Part shown: one piece after another, positions 20,220 to 28,937 of the stretch
Position numbering within the stretch: position 1 is the stretch's first letter
How the letters are laid out: each line of letters opens with the position of its first letter
Assembly: GCA_029974595.1 (NCBI GenBank)
Contig: JARKRC010000021.1
Coordinates: 33,525 to 97,524 of the forward strand
Direction: 5' to 3'
Length of the DNA stretch: 64,000 bases
DNA from: Ereboglobus sp.
GTDB lineage: Bacteria; Verrucomicrobiota; Verrucomicrobiia; Opitutales; Opitutaceae
The notes under the pieces: model-generated
What the model was told of the DNA's origin: nothing
The model's input: the letters and a program-made list of their open reading frames with translations, nothing else
Databases searched by the model: none
Program-made: the position numbers and the translations under genes

Positions 20220-21434
20220 TTATTTTTTGCCCGGCCCGTTGGACATTTGCTGGATCATTTGCATCATCGGGCTGAGCAACGCATACGCGAGGACGCCGAC
20301 CATGACGACCAGCACTATCAGCATGATGGGTTCGAAAAGTTTCAGCGCGCGCTCCACGCGTTCCTTGGCCTTGCGGCTGTGGTAGGCGGCGATCTTGCGC
20401 AGGGACTCGTCGAGTTTTCCATTTTCCTCGCCCACGCGCACCGTCAGCATGACCATGCTTGGAAACACCTTGGATTCCTTCATGCCGTCGGAAATCGAGC
20501 GGCCTTCTTCGACGGCCTTGCGCACAATGATCAGGCCGCGATTATACAATGCGTTCCCGGCAATCTTCGAGCATATGAGCAGGCCTTGGAGAATGGGGAT
20601 TTCCGATTCATACAACGCCCCGAGGTTGGTTGCGAATCGGGCTATGCAGATGTCGCGCGTGATCGGCCCGATCACAGCCGCCTTGGCCATGACCCAGTCA
20701 ATGATCGGACGCATGAATTTCGAGCGGAACGCATAAACCATCCCAAACGGCGCAAGCGCGGTCAATATGAGCAGAAGCACAATATTGTTCGTCACGAATC
20801 TTGAAAACGTCAGCATCGCCAGCGTCAGGGGCGGAAGGTCGACGCCGATCTCCAGGAACACGCCCATCATCTTGGGCACCGTGAAGCCGAAGATGATGAA
20901 TATAAACGCGACCATCGCCGCCATGACCATGGCCGGATACATGCTGGCGCTGATGATCGTGTTCTTGAGCGCGTCGGCTTCCTGAAAATAGGTGATCAGG
21001 CGCCTGAAGGCGTTGGCGAGTTTGCCGGTGTTTTCGCCCACGGAGATCATCTGCACGATGTGATCCGGAAACACGCGGGGGAATTGCGCGCATGCCTCGG
21101 CCACGCGCCCGTTGGAATTGATCGCGTCGGATATGTTGGCGACGACGAACTTGGGCTTCCCGCGCGGAAACTCGTCCACGAGATTGCGGAACGCGTCGTC
21201 GATGTTGATATTAACCTCCAGCTGGATTTCTATCTGGTCGAGAATGGAAATGGTGTCCTGCGCGCCGAGTTTGGTGCGGAAGGTGCGCGTCTTGCGCTCC
21301 TCCATCCTGATGGACAGCGGCCAGTATCTTTTCCGTCTCAGCAGGCCCTGCAGATACGCCATGTCCGGCGCGTATATTTTTTCTTTCCGGACGCGCCCTT
21401 TCTCATTCGTGTATCTGACTTCGTATGCTGGCAT
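20220..21434 (-). CDS. pilC: Type IV pilus / type II secretion inner-membrane platform protein (PilC/GspF family)
   Basis: 404 residues, the usual size. The N-terminal ~60 residues (MPAYEVRYTNEKGRVRKEKI) are the short cytoplasmic start common in PilC/GspF. Two homologous GspF domains follow, at about 65-190 and 270-395. Membrane segments include MYPAMVMAAMVAFIFIIFGFTV, NNIVLLLILTALAPFGMVYAF and the C-terminal LIVLVVMVGVLAYALLSPMM. The motif GENTGKLANAF in domain 1 is repeated as GEENGKLDESL in domain 2, as in the family. It acts in the inner membrane as the platform on which the PilB and PilT ATPases drive pilin assembly or removal. It is encoded with those ATPases in the same direction. Confidence 0.93.
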   Translation of the reverse strand: MPAYEVRYTNEKGRVRKEKIYAPDMAYLQGLLRRKRYWPLSIRMEERKTRTFRTKLGAQDTISILDQIEIQLEVNINIDDAFRNLVDEFPRGKPKFVVANISDAINSNGRVAEACAQFPRVFPDHIVQMISVGENTGKLANAFRRLITYFQEADALKNTIISASMYPAMVMAAMVAFIFIIFGFTVPKMMGVFLEIGVDLPPLTLAMLTFSRFVTNNIVLLLILTALAPFGMVYAFRSKFMRPIIDWVMAKAAVIGPITRDICIARFATNLGALYESEIPILQGLLICSKIAGNALYNRGLIIVRKAVEEGRSISDGMKESKVFPSMVMLTVRVGEENGKLDESLRKIAAYHSRKAKERVERALKLFEPIMLIVLVVMVGVLAYALLSPMMQMIQQMSNGPGKK

Positions 21435-21466
21435 TGATATTGACTGTTACATAAAACGCGCGGCGC

Positions 21467-22120
21467 TCACCTGACGGTCAGCGGCACGCAGATTGTCACC
21501 GGCTCGCCGCGCGGGATCTGCACATATTTCCCCGTCTGCTCGACAATGATGCCATTGCGATCGATGGCATGTATTCTAAAGCCCTGCACCACGTCGCCAA
21601 CGGAGCACACGACGCTTGCTTTCTGTTGTTCGTTTTTTTTCGGGGGCTGCGCGGACGCGCCGGCATGCGCCTCCGCCTGCCGGGCCTCCTCGGTCACGGG
21701 CTCGTTTGTCCTGGGCGGGGCCAGCAGGAGGATGACCGTGTTTTCACCGGCGCTTTTTCCTTCAACGATGCCGCCGATTTCAAAGAGCGTCTCCCGCATT
21801 TCGACGGCGACCTGCACGCGAATCTCGAAGGGATTGCGCATGTCCTCATCGCTCAGGCGGCTCACGCTGAAAAGTTGCACGCGCCCGCCTTTGACATCCA
21901 ACAGCGAACCCGCCGGGATGTTCAGGCCCGCGAAGGGATTGGCGAGGTTCATTTTCCCCGGTTGCAATTCCGGGCGCGCCTCGGGTTTTTCGAGCCCAAA
22001 TGCCTGGACTGCCTTGGGCCCGATGCCGGCTTGCTCGACCCCGGCGCGCGCATCGGAGGCATGCATCGCGAAGCAGGCGGCGGCAAGCAGGCGGATTGCT
22101 TTATATAATGACGATCTCAT
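21467..22120 (-). CDS. Periplasmic pilus/secretion assembly protein, PilP/GspC-like
   Basis: 217 residues with an N-terminal signal or anchor (LYKAIRLLAAACFAMHASDARA). A linker and two small beta-rich parts follow. The last 40 residues (VGDVVQGFRIHAIDRNGIIV, then a PRGEPVTI end) resemble the homology region of GspC or the beta domain of PilP, which couple the inner-membrane complex to the secretin. The start codon overlaps the stop of the preceding small gene in an ATGA arrangement, typical of translational coupling. It lies between the coiled-coil genes and pilC. The family assignment is by pattern only and is moderate. Confidence 0.65.
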   Translation of the reverse strand: MRSSLYKAIRLLAAACFAMHASDARAGVEQAGIGPKAVQAFGLEKPEARPELQPGKMNLANPFAGLNIPAGSLLDVKGGRVQLFSVSRLSDEDMRNPFEIRVQVAVEMRETLFEIGGIVEGKSAGENTVILLLAPPRTNEPVTEEARQAEAHAGASAQPPKKNEQQKASVVCSVGDVVQGFRIHAIDRNGIIVEQTGKYVQIPRGEPVTICVPLTVR

Positions 22121-22317
22121 GAAACAGTCTCCTTCGTGTCATTGGCGGGACGAGCGGTCTTCTTTTTCCCGGGCTTCGCCCGCGCTGCTTTCTTGCGCCG
22201 ATTTCCGGCATGCCTGCCCGTCCAGTTTTTCATGCCCGCCGCCATCCGGTTCAGAAGCTGCAACCGGGCGCGCGCCGCCCGCATTTCCTCGATGTTGCAT
22301 TTCATATGATGCAACAT
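22117..22317 (-). CDS. Small basic helical protein in the pilus cluster
   Basis: From ATG at 22317 this is 66 residues: a helical start (MLHHMKCNIEEMRAARARLQ) followed by a very basic tail (RRKKAARAKPGKKKTARP). The stop overlaps the next gene's start as ATGA, which supports translation here. The same frame remains coding-like upstream to about 22415 (IPDVLSAIEKSIAAETTALS), but no ATG, GTG or TTG start is visible there. The true start may therefore be a rare codon, or the segment may be joined to the preceding coiled-coil gene by a frame change. No family is recognised. The basic tail could contact nucleic acid or membrane. Confidence 0.5.
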   Translation of the reverse strand: MLHHMKCNIEEMRAARARLQLLNRMAAGMKNWTGRHAGNRRKKAARAKPGKKKTARPANDTKETVS

Positions 22318-22415
22318 TTCGGAAAGAGCCGTCGTTTCAGCGGCGATGCTTTTCTCTATTGCAGAGAGGACATCGGGGATGTTTTCGCTCTCGGCGCCGG
22401 TGGCGGCGGGCGGGG

Positions 22416-23354
22416 CTACTTCACCTGGATGAACGTCTTTTCCATGAATTTGAAGGGCTGCGCTTCCGGCGGTATCTCGACGAACACCCCGCCGGTCTCC
22501 CCCTTCACGAGTTTGAAACGGAATTGCTCCTGCAACTCCTGCAGCCGGGATATGTTCTGCTGGAGCGTGTTCAGGTTGGCCATCAGGCTGGCTTGGGAGG
22601 CGGTCGCCTGCTTGGTTTCCGTTTCCGCGGCCTGCTTCTGGCTTTTCAGCGTATCGATCTCCTTCTGAATCGCAGCCTTTTGGTTCTGAAGCGCCGTGAT
22701 TTCCGCGGTCAGCGCCGATTTTTGGGAAATCGCCTGATCGCGAGCCTTCAGATCGTTGCTGCTGACCAGCGCCGCCCCGCCCAGAAAATACAGTGCCGCC
22801 ACCGCTCCCAGACACAGGAGGACGCATGCCAATGCTGCGACCATCACGGATTTCTTCACTTGCGTCTGGGAAGCCTGCGCCGAGCGGCGCACGTCTTCCT
22901 GCAGGGTCTTCGTCGTCTCCTCCTGCTTGGCGGCGATCTCCTTCGAAATGGCCTGCTGTCCCTTGGAAATGGTCTCGATGACCTGCGGGTCCGTGGCCGG
23001 CGGCTGCTCGAGTCTCAACTTCAGGGTGCGCAATTCCTCCGCCGTCTGGGCGGTCGTGGCCGTAAATTCCGCCTGGTTGGATTGGGCACTCTGCTTGATC
23101 TCCACCATGGCATTGAGCATTTCCGCGTGCTGGGCCAGCGTTTGCTGATTGATCTCCTTGAGCTTCGCTTCGAGTTCCTCCGAATTCGTGGCCTTGGTGT
23201 TGCTCACGAGCGCGTGCATCACGTCCATCATCTCTTCCCGGCATATCGTCCGGAAGCGCTCGAAGAGAGTGCGCCTCCATTCGAGCTCCATCTCCTGAAG
23301 CCGCAGTTCGGCCCTCTGTTGAAACTGGGTCGGTTGGCTTGATTCGTTCGACAT
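22416..23354 (-). CDS. Coiled-coil membrane protein of the pilus cluster
   Basis: 312 residues. The N-terminal ~165 residues are soluble and strongly helical and rich in Gln, Glu and Lys. One membrane helix follows at about 169-196 (VMVAALACVLLCLGAVAALYFLG). A heptad-rich coiled coil spans ~200-280 (e.g. KAAIQKEIDTLKSQKQAAET), ending in a short beta-like tail (FVEIPPEAQPFKFMEKTFIQ). In-frame stops just upstream fix ATG at 23354. No known family is recognised. By position among PilM/PilO-like genes it could be an extra inner-membrane scaffold. A second, long open frame runs across this gene on the same strand; only its two flanks look like protein. Confidence 0.8.
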   Translation of the reverse strand: MSNESSQPTQFQQRAELRLQEMELEWRRTLFERFRTICREEMMDVMHALVSNTKATNSEELEAKLKEINQQTLAQHAEMLNAMVEIKQSAQSNQAEFTATTAQTAEELRTLKLRLEQPPATDPQVIETISKGQQAISKEIAAKQEETTKTLQEDVRRSAQASQTQVKKSVMVAALACVLLCLGAVAALYFLGGAALVSSNDLKARDQAISQKSALTAEITALQNQKAAIQKEIDTLKSQKQAAETETKQATASQASLMANLNTLQQNISRLQELQEQFRFKLVKGETGGVFVEIPPEAQPFKFMEKTFIQVK

Positions 23355-23592
23355 AATAAATTCCTTCTATTTCTTCAATTAGGCAGCTTTCTTCATTCTC
23401 GCAATCACGCACTCTCCATGAGGACGGGCCTGCATTTGTGACTTCCGCGCCAAGCCGCGCCATTTCGCGCAGGAAATTGTCCCGGCGCGTTTCGGTCGGA
23501 GCATCATCGGAGGCGGAAAGGACGATGCACTGGTGCATTATTCGCATCACCAAGTCCACCATCATGCTCATGCTGTTGTTCGAGTCGCTCAT
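23355..23592 (-). CDS. Coding-like small open frame upstream of the coiled-coil gene (end unresolved)
   Basis: ATG at 23592 lies 9 bp after the preceding stop, and the first ~80 codons look like real protein (MMVDLVMRIMHQCIVLSAS, then ETRRDNFLREMARLGAEV and IEEIEGIYYVERI). The frame has no stop before the coiled-coil gene begins at 23354. It stays open through that gene in another frame, with shadow-like composition, until 22117. A frame change, an undetected sequencing difference or real overlap could explain this. I list only the part that looks coding. No family is recognised. Confidence 0.4.
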
Positions 23593-23601
23593 TCGCCGGC
23601 T

Positions 23602-24228
23602 TTATTTGGCAAGGCTCAAGAGCGTGCTTGCCCTTTGGATTTTCGTGGCCAGCGCCTCCGCCTGCTGTTGCAGGGCGAACAATTCGCGGCGCGTGGCTTC
23701 GACTTCGTTTTTCATCGCGAGCCTCTGCTGTTCCAGCGAGTCGATCTCGGACTTGAGCAGATCCACGCGCTGCACCAGCTGCAGCCGTTTGCGCATCAGC
23801 TGCGCCTGCAACGGGTCATTGGTGAAGACTTGCGCAAAAGTCGGATTGCCATACTCGGCGGCGATCTGCTCGACGGCGATGCGCATGCGCGCGATCATCT
23901 CGGGGTTCTGCGCGGGCTTTGCCGCGGCTGGCCTTGGCTCTGGAGCCGGCGCGGCAGCGGCCATCAGGGAGGGCTGCAGGCGGGCATCGAGGCGTTCCTG
24001 TCCCGGCTGGCGCTGCGGGACGGCGGCATGGCGGGCGTCGCCGGTGCTCGAAGCGTTTGCGATCTGCGAAGCGCCCGACGCGGCGACAACTTCGTCGAGG
24101 GTGGAATTGCCCCTGGACGGTATGACAAGGGGGCGCTGAAGGATTACGCGCTGCTGCGCGCGCAGCATGCCGCCGCCAATGCATAACAGCATAAACGCAA
24201 TGATTATTCGTGCCGTATTTGTTTTCAT
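23602..24228 (-). CDS. Exported coiled-coil protein of the pilus cluster
   Basis: 208 residues with a signal peptide (ARIIIAFMLLCIGGGMLRAQ). A low-complexity Pro/Ala/Gln region covers about 40-105. A C-terminal helical part from ~110 follows, with heptads such as LLKSEIDSLEQQRLAMKNEV and LFALQQQAEALATKIQ. It lies 7 bp after the PilO-like gene and 9 bp before the next frame, so it is part of the same operon. No family is recognised. A periplasmic linker or pilus-assembly role is inferred only from position. Confidence 0.7.
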   Translation of the reverse strand: MKTNTARIIIAFMLLCIGGGMLRAQQRVILQRPLVIPSRGNSTLDEVVAASGASQIANASSTGDARHAAVPQRQPGQERLDARLQPSLMAAAAPAPEPRPAAAKPAQNPEMIARMRIAVEQIAAEYGNPTFAQVFTNDPLQAQLMRKRLQLVQRVDLLKSEIDSLEQQRLAMKNEVEATRRELFALQQQAEALATKIQRASTLLSLAK

Positions 24229-24235
24229 ATATAAA

Positions 24236-24790
24236 TTATTTCACTTCGCTTGGTTTTTGAATGTATATGGTAAATGAAAAGGCGACCCGGCTGAACTCGC
24301 GCTTGTTGTTGTCGCCGACGGTCTGGATGTCCACCTGCGTGAGGGCGAGCGAGCTCATCTTCTTCATCCTGCCGGTCAGATCCAGAATCTCCGGCCATGC
24401 GGACACGGGCACGCTGCCTCTCGCGATCTGGTAGCGGCGGCTTATATACTCCTCGTTCGGCGCCTCCGACTTGGAAACGACCGACCACGCGGGGCGCAGG
24501 CTTGCGATGAAGCGATCCACGGCCTCGCCGGACTGCATCGACTCCCTGAGCCGGGTGGCGCGCTCCCGCGCCTGCGTGGCTTTCTGCTCCGAAAACGCCT
24601 GGTTTAGCGATGCGATGGACGCCTGGTGCGCCCTGATGCTGCCGGCCAGGCGCTTTTTCGTGCTTTGGTTGCCATTGCTTGTATCATAATAATAATAACC
24701 GAGCCCGAGGCAGAGCACGAACAGCATTCCGGCAAGTCCCGCCCATAACGGCGAGATGTGATATGTGGTTTTCTGTTGTTTGATATTCAT
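24236..24790 (-). CDS. PilO/GspM-like inner-membrane protein
   Basis: 184 residues with a single N-terminal membrane helix (about 15-35: LWAGLAGMLFVLCLGLGYYY). A periplasmic coiled coil (residues ~45-90) and a small alpha/beta C-terminal domain follow. This size and layout match PilO/GspM, which form the inner-membrane alignment complex with PilM/PilN or GspL. It follows the PilM/GspL-like gene by 19 bp, the normal order. Sequence signatures in this family are weak, so the assignment rests on topology and position. Confidence 0.7.
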   Translation of the reverse strand: MNIKQQKTTYHISPLWAGLAGMLFVLCLGLGYYYYDTSNGNQSTKKRLAGSIRAHQASIASLNQAFSEQKATQARERATRLRESMQSGEAVDRFIASLRPAWSVVSKSEAPNEEYISRRYQIARGSVPVSAWPEILDLTGRMKKMSSLALTQVDIQTVGDNNKREFSRVAFSFTIYIQKPSEVK

Positions 24791-24809
24791 TTATTATCAA
24801 CGCGCCGGG

Positions 24810-26156
24810 TCATCGGGTTTCCTGCGGCGTCGTGCCTTGTATGAAAAAATCGCCATTGGGCTGGATCTGGTTTCCCGCCGGCGGAATCAGCAGTCCTTGC
24901 ACGCTGGTCTCGAGCGTGCTTTTGATCTGTGTAAACGGAGTCGCATTGGCGGCGTTGCCGCCGGGCATGCTTTTCCCCCGCTGCATATTGGCTTTCCAGT
25001 TCCAAAAAACACCCGACAGGCGGAAATCCAGCCCTCCGCCGGCGCCGATGCTTGCCTGTGTGAGCGTCGCATCCTTCGGTATCGCCGCCGGCAGGACGTC
25101 GATCAATTTGAAGCGTCCGCGCGACATTTCGAAAATGTCCTGGGCATAGAGTTTGTTCAGGCTCTCTATTTCCGCTTTGTTGGCCTTCAATTTCGCCTCC
25201 TGGGCCGCGAAGCCCATGTCCTGCGTTTGCAAGGCGCGGATTTCCCGCTTGTCCCTGCCCAAATCAATATAGGCATAAATGCCCGCTCCCAAAAGCATGG
25301 CGGCAAAAATGACGCCCATTATCTTGAAGCCAAAATCCAGGTTGATGAATTTCGGCATGTCCGCCATCAGCGAGCTGGGATCCCTGCGCTGGAGGGCGCC
25401 CAGCATGATGCCGAGCGCATCGAATGAAACCAGCTCCACCTGCGCCTGTTCCTGCAGCACATCCCAATACGGGCACTGCGTTTTCAAATCGGTGCCGGGC
25501 GCCTGGCAGATGCGCACGAGCGGACGCTGGCCGCCATCGTCAAAGGTCACGCCGTATTCGCCAAACACCATGCTTATCTCGCTCCACACATCATAGTCGC
25601 CCTGGCGTTTGCCGGCGTATAATTTGCGTACGGCGCGGACGCCGGCGGCGGTGTGCAGGTAAACGAAGGCCTGCGATTCGCGATCAACAATCAGGAAAAT
25701 GCGCGTGCGCCCGTGCGATTCCCCCATTTGCGCGCCCAGGCTGACGAGCGGATACGCATCGTCTATCACATACCCCAGGTCACGCAAGGGCATGAGCATG
25801 GGATAAAGCGTCGGCACGGTTTCATAAGAGCAGAATGTGCCGTGGTTGCCCCCGCTTCCGGGCAGGGGCCATGAGTGCTGGACGCCCCACGCGGTGTGCA
25901 TGTTGGCGATTGTCTCATGCGTGGCGGCCAGCGCCTCCCGGGCTATGGTTCTTCCGCCGGGCGGGCATTCGGAAAACTCGGTTTGCAGCGTGTCCGGATC
26001 GTATATAAGCGAGATTCTGCTGTTTTTCTTAAAATGCTCCTGCACCACCGTGATCATGTCATCCGGCCTGACTAGGGGAATGCGTCGCCAGCCTTTGTCG
26101 TCATCACGGCAATAGGCGGTTTTTTCCCATATGATCAATGTTTGCGGCGCAGCCAT
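24810..26156 (-). CDS. PilM-PilN / GspL-like protein of the pilus or secretion machine
   Basis: 448 residues. The first ~275 residues are soluble and cytoplasmic, and resemble the actin-like fold of PilM/GspL (e.g. TRIFLIVDRESQAFVYLHTA). One membrane helix lies at 277-298 (FKIMGVIFAAMLLGAGIYAY). A coiled coil follows (REIRALQTQDMGFAAQEAKL) and then a small periplasmic domain. The single chain therefore combines a PilM-like cytoplasmic part with a PilN-like membrane and periplasmic part, as in GspL of type II systems. It would connect the assembly ATPase to the periplasmic complex. Two strong hairpins separate it from the major pilin gene upstream, probably lowering its expression relative to the pilin. 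Confidence 0.72.
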   Translation of the reverse strand: MAAPQTLIIWEKTAYCRDDDKGWRRIPLVRPDDMITVVQEHFKKNSRISLIYDPDTLQTEFSECPPGGRTIAREALAATHETIANMHTAWGVQHSWPLPGSGGNHGTFCSYETVPTLYPMLMPLRDLGYVIDDAYPLVSLGAQMGESHGRTRIFLIVDRESQAFVYLHTAAGVRAVRKLYAGKRQGDYDVWSEISMVFGEYGVTFDDGGQRPLVRICQAPGTDLKTQCPYWDVLQEQAQVELVSFDALGIMLGALQRRDPSSLMADMPKFINLDFGFKIMGVIFAAMLLGAGIYAYIDLGRDKREIRALQTQDMGFAAQEAKLKANKAEIESLNKLYAQDIFEMSRGRFKLIDVLPAAIPKDATLTQASIGAGGGLDFRLSGVFWNWKANMQRGKSMPGGNAANATPFTQIKSTLETSVQGLLIPPAGNQIQPNGDFFIQGTTPQETR

Positions 26157-26226
26157 TTTATAATAATGAATATTGCAGGTTATCCAGTCTGCGACTGTCT
26201 ACACTTGTTGTTCTTATTAGACAATT

Positions 26227-26254
26227 CCGGGGATCTGCAAAAACAGATCCCCGG
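26227..26254 (-). terminator. Strong hairpin after the major pilin gene (second of two)
   Basis: CCGGGGATCTG and CAGATCCCCGG make a perfect 11-bp stem around CAAAAA. It lacks a long T run on either strand, so it may act as an mRNA-stabilising or processing hairpin as much as a terminator. Confidence 0.6.
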
Positions 26255-26264
26255 GGTAATTACA

Positions 26265-26313
26265 GGCAGTTTGTTCAATAAATTATATTGAATAGCTTGA
26301 TGAACAAACTGCC
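26265..26313 (-). terminator. Long inverted repeat after the major pilin gene (first of two)
   Basis: GGCAGTTTGTTCA and TGAACAAACTGCC form a perfect 13-bp stem just past the pilin stop, with a 23-nt AT-rich loop. The loop contains an alternative inner pairing (TTCAATA with TATTGAA). It probably stabilises the pilin mRNA or attenuates read-through to the genes below. Confidence 0.6.
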
Positions 26314-26320
26314 GGGATCA

Positions 26321-27112
26321 TTAGAATGACGCGAGGTAGTAATAAACCGTCGTGGTCGTTTCGGTGCCGGTGGGCGCTTTGTAAACGAGGCGTCCGGCGA
26401 ACTGGTCGTCCTGGAATTCCGACTGGTCCAGGGATCCGTTGAGCTCGGCGGAGAGCTTCTTGGCATCCTTGAGCGAAACATTGGTCAGCACAACCAAGGC
26501 AACGCGCGCAGCCTTGAGGGGCGAGACGCCGTCAAGGTAGAAGTTCGCCTTTTCAGAGCCAGCCGTCGTCGCATCGATCGGGAGGGCGGCCGGAGCGCCG
26601 GCAGTAGCGGTGATATCGCAGGGCCAGCACACGGTGCGGTTATAGGCAGACCAGTCATTGCCGGCGCCAACAGTGGCGCCATTGTAAGTGCCCGAGGTGA
26701 CCCAGGCATTGCGGCTGAGGGCGAAAGGATATTCAGCGGCCAGGTTGACTTGCGTGTTGCCATCACTGCCAACGCGCCAGCCGAGCTGGCGGTCGATAAG
26801 GCCGGAAGCGCGGAGCGGCTGGTCGAGTGTCATCTTGGTATCAGCCGTCGTCGGTGTGACCGCAGTGCCACTCCAGACACCAACGGTGCCCGTTGTGAGC
26901 GGAACCGTGCCGCCCGAGTTCGGGAGAGCGACGAAGCCGACGACAGCGGTCTCGAGGTTCTTGAAGTTAGCGACGGTCGCGACGATGCGAGCGCGATTGA
27001 TGGCGGCGAGAACGCCGACGGCGATCACCGAGATAAGAATCGCGATGATGGCGAGAACACCTAGCATTTCAACGAGGGTGAAGCCCTTGTTGGAGTTTTT
27101 GATCTGTTTCAT
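26321..27112 (-). CDS. Major type IV pilin / pseudopilin
   Basis: 263 residues. The N-terminus is a class III prepilin signal: a short basic leader (MKQIKNSNKG) and then FTLVEMLGVLAIIAILISVI, with Gly before the cleavage site, Phe+1 and Glu+5. The variable domain is rich in Thr, Gly and Ala and ends in TTTVYYYLASF. Two strong hairpins right after the stop suggest a highly expressed or stabilised transcript, as expected for the major subunit. It would be processed by a prepilin peptidase, which is not in this window, and assembled through the secretin encoded two genes upstream. Its size is larger than a typical GspG. Confidence 0.9.
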   Translation of the reverse strand: MKQIKNSNKGFTLVEMLGVLAIIAILISVIAVGVLAAINRARIVATVANFKNLETAVVGFVALPNSGGTVPLTTGTVGVWSGTAVTPTTADTKMTLDQPLRASGLIDRQLGWRVGSDGNTQVNLAAEYPFALSRNAWVTSGTYNGATVGAGNDWSAYNRTVCWPCDITATAGAPAALPIDATTAGSEKANFYLDGVSPLKAARVALVVLTNVSLKDAKKLSAELNGSLDQSEFQDDQFAGRLVYKAPTGTETTTTVYYYLASF

Positions 27113-27113
27113 T

Positions 27114-28919
27114 TTATGTTGTTTTACTGGTTGTTGTTACGGGTTCCGCGTCATCCGACTCGGTTTGCGCAATCACCTCCTCGATGGAGGTCTGTCCCTG
27201 CACGGCCTTGATAAAGCCGTCTTGGCGCAGGTTGCGGAAAATAGAGCTTCCGTTTAGCTCAGTTTCGCTTGCACAAAGTTTCCTCGCGAGCGCCTCGCAC
27301 TCGCGCAATGCGTCCTTGCCCAGCCGCACAATGATGTCTGCGAAGGGCTCGACCGGGCGGCACTCGTAAAGTCCCACGCGGCCTTTGTATCCGGCGCCAC
27401 CGCACACTGCGCAGCCGCCTGGTTTTGGACGATACAGGGTTTCCCCTGCCTGAAGTATGATTCCGTGTATCTCCGCGAGAGCCGCGCTTTGCGGATGCGG
27501 CTCCTTGCAGGAGCACAGGCGGCGGATGAGCCGCTGCGACACGAAAAGATTGACCGCGCCAATGATCACGCTCGGCTCCACGCCGATGTCGATCAACCGC
27601 GCAATGCCGCCGAGCGCGGTGTTGGCGTGCAACGTCGAAAAGCCCGTGTGGCCCGTGAGCGCGGCGCGCATCGAGAGTTCCGCCGTCTCCCTGTCGCGCG
27701 TCTCGCCGACAAGGATGTAATCGGGGTCCTGGCGCAGGAGCGAGCGCAAGCCCAGCCCAAACGTGAGCGACTCGGTGACCTCGGTCTGCCGGATGTTGCG
27801 GAACTCGTATTCGATCGGGTCCTCCAGCGTCATCATGGTGTAGTTGGTGACGTCGAGGGTGTTGATGATGGAATACAGCGAGGTCGTCTTGCCCGAGCCC
27901 GTGGGGCCTACAAAATAGGTGAAGCCAAAGGGCGCGTTGGCGGCGGCGAGGATCGCCGCCTTTGTGTCCTCCAGCATTCCCAGTTTTTCGAGCGGGACGA
28001 TGCCCTTGGACTGGTCGAGGATACGGATGACAATGCTTTCGCCGAACAGCGTGGGAAGCGATGAGAAGCGCAGGTTGATTTTCTTGCCGGCGACGATGAG
28101 TTTTGCGCGCCCGTCCTGGGGAATGTGCCGCACCGCAATGTCCAGGTTGCCTTTCATCTTGATGCGCGCGGCAACCGATTCGCGCGTGCTGGTATCCACG
28201 ACCTTGTAGGGGTGCATCACCCCGTCGATTCGGAATTTGATCTGCGTCAGCGTTTCCTCCGGAACGATGTGGATGTCGGACACTCCCATGTTCACGGCGT
28301 CGGCCACGAGCATGTCGAAGAAACGGCCCGGATCGGAAACGTCAGCCCTCGATGCGTAGATGTCGTCGAGTTTTGCGAGAACCTCGGCCTCGAGCGCGAT
28401 GTGGAAATCAAAATCGGTGATCCCAAAGCGTCCGAGCGTCTGCGTGACTTCGGCGAATCCCGGGATGGACGGATCGCTTACCGCCAGGCTGATTTGCGCG
28501 CCTGCGCGCTTGAGCGGCACGACGCGCATGCGGCGCGCGAGCGTCGGCGGCAGCAAACGGGTTACATCGGGCGCCACGCGGATGCCGGACAGCGAAATCA
28601 CCGGCAGTTTGTGATGCTCGGCGATCAATTTCGCCATGCTCGTGGGCGTGAGAATGCCGAGCTCCACGAGCACCGTGCCAAAACTCACGCGGCGTCCCTG
28701 CTGGTTATAATAATCCGTGGCGAGCTTGATGCTGGAAGCGCCGACTCCCTGTTTGCGCAGTGCCTGCGGCATCCACAGAAAATCGCTCTCCTGACGGGCG
28801 GCCGGGTTCATCAAATTCCCGCCCGAAGCCTGCGCCGGGCTACCGGCATCGGCCTCCCTTGAGGGAGCCGTTGTCGAGGGCGCGGAAGCCGCGGGTTTAT
28901 GGGTGCCGTGAATGGACAT
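27114..28919 (-). CDS. pilB: Type IV pilus / type II secretion assembly ATPase (PilB/GspE family)
   Basis: 601 residues. The N-terminal extension is low-complexity (1-50). An MshEN/GspE-N-like domain covers about 60-190 (GTVLVELGILTPTSMAKLIA). The ATPase core follows, with Walker A GPTGSGKT at 338-345, an Asp box (TLEDPIEYEF), Walker B at about 394-410 (LLRQDPDYILVGETRDRETA) and a His box at 421-431 (LTGHTGFSTLH). A C-terminal zinc motif reads CSCK...CAVCGGAGYKGRVG. All catalytic elements are present, so it should power pilin or pseudopilin polymerisation. The pilin gene starts 2 bp after its stop. PilB and GspE are hard to tell apart; the PilT gene nearby favours a pilus-type role. Confidence 0.95.
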   Translation of the reverse strand: MSIHGTHKPAASAPSTTAPSREADAGSPAQASGGNLMNPAARQESDFLWMPQALRKQGVGASSIKLATDYYNQQGRRVSFGTVLVELGILTPTSMAKLIAEHHKLPVISLSGIRVAPDVTRLLPPTLARRMRVVPLKRAGAQISLAVSDPSIPGFAEVTQTLGRFGITDFDFHIALEAEVLAKLDDIYASRADVSDPGRFFDMLVADAVNMGVSDIHIVPEETLTQIKFRIDGVMHPYKVVDTSTRESVAARIKMKGNLDIAVRHIPQDGRAKLIVAGKKINLRFSSLPTLFGESIVIRILDQSKGIVPLEKLGMLEDTKAAILAAANAPFGFTYFVGPTGSGKTTSLYSIINTLDVTNYTMMTLEDPIEYEFRNIRQTEVTESLTFGLGLRSLLRQDPDYILVGETRDRETAELSMRAALTGHTGFSTLHANTALGGIARLIDIGVEPSVIIGAVNLFVSQRLIRRLCSCKEPHPQSAALAEIHGIILQAGETLYRPKPGGCAVCGGAGYKGRVGLYECRPVEPFADIIVRLGKDALRECEALARKLCASETELNGSSIFRNLRQDGFIKAVQGQTSIEEVIAQTESDDAEPVTTTSKTT

Positions 28920-28937
28920 TATAAAAGGGATGCGGTT

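Noticed and set aside
22117..23592. A single 491-residue protein
   Set aside because: The middle 300 residues have shadow composition and the overlapping 312-residue frame has a membrane helix and coiled coil; only the flanks were kept as possible coding parts.
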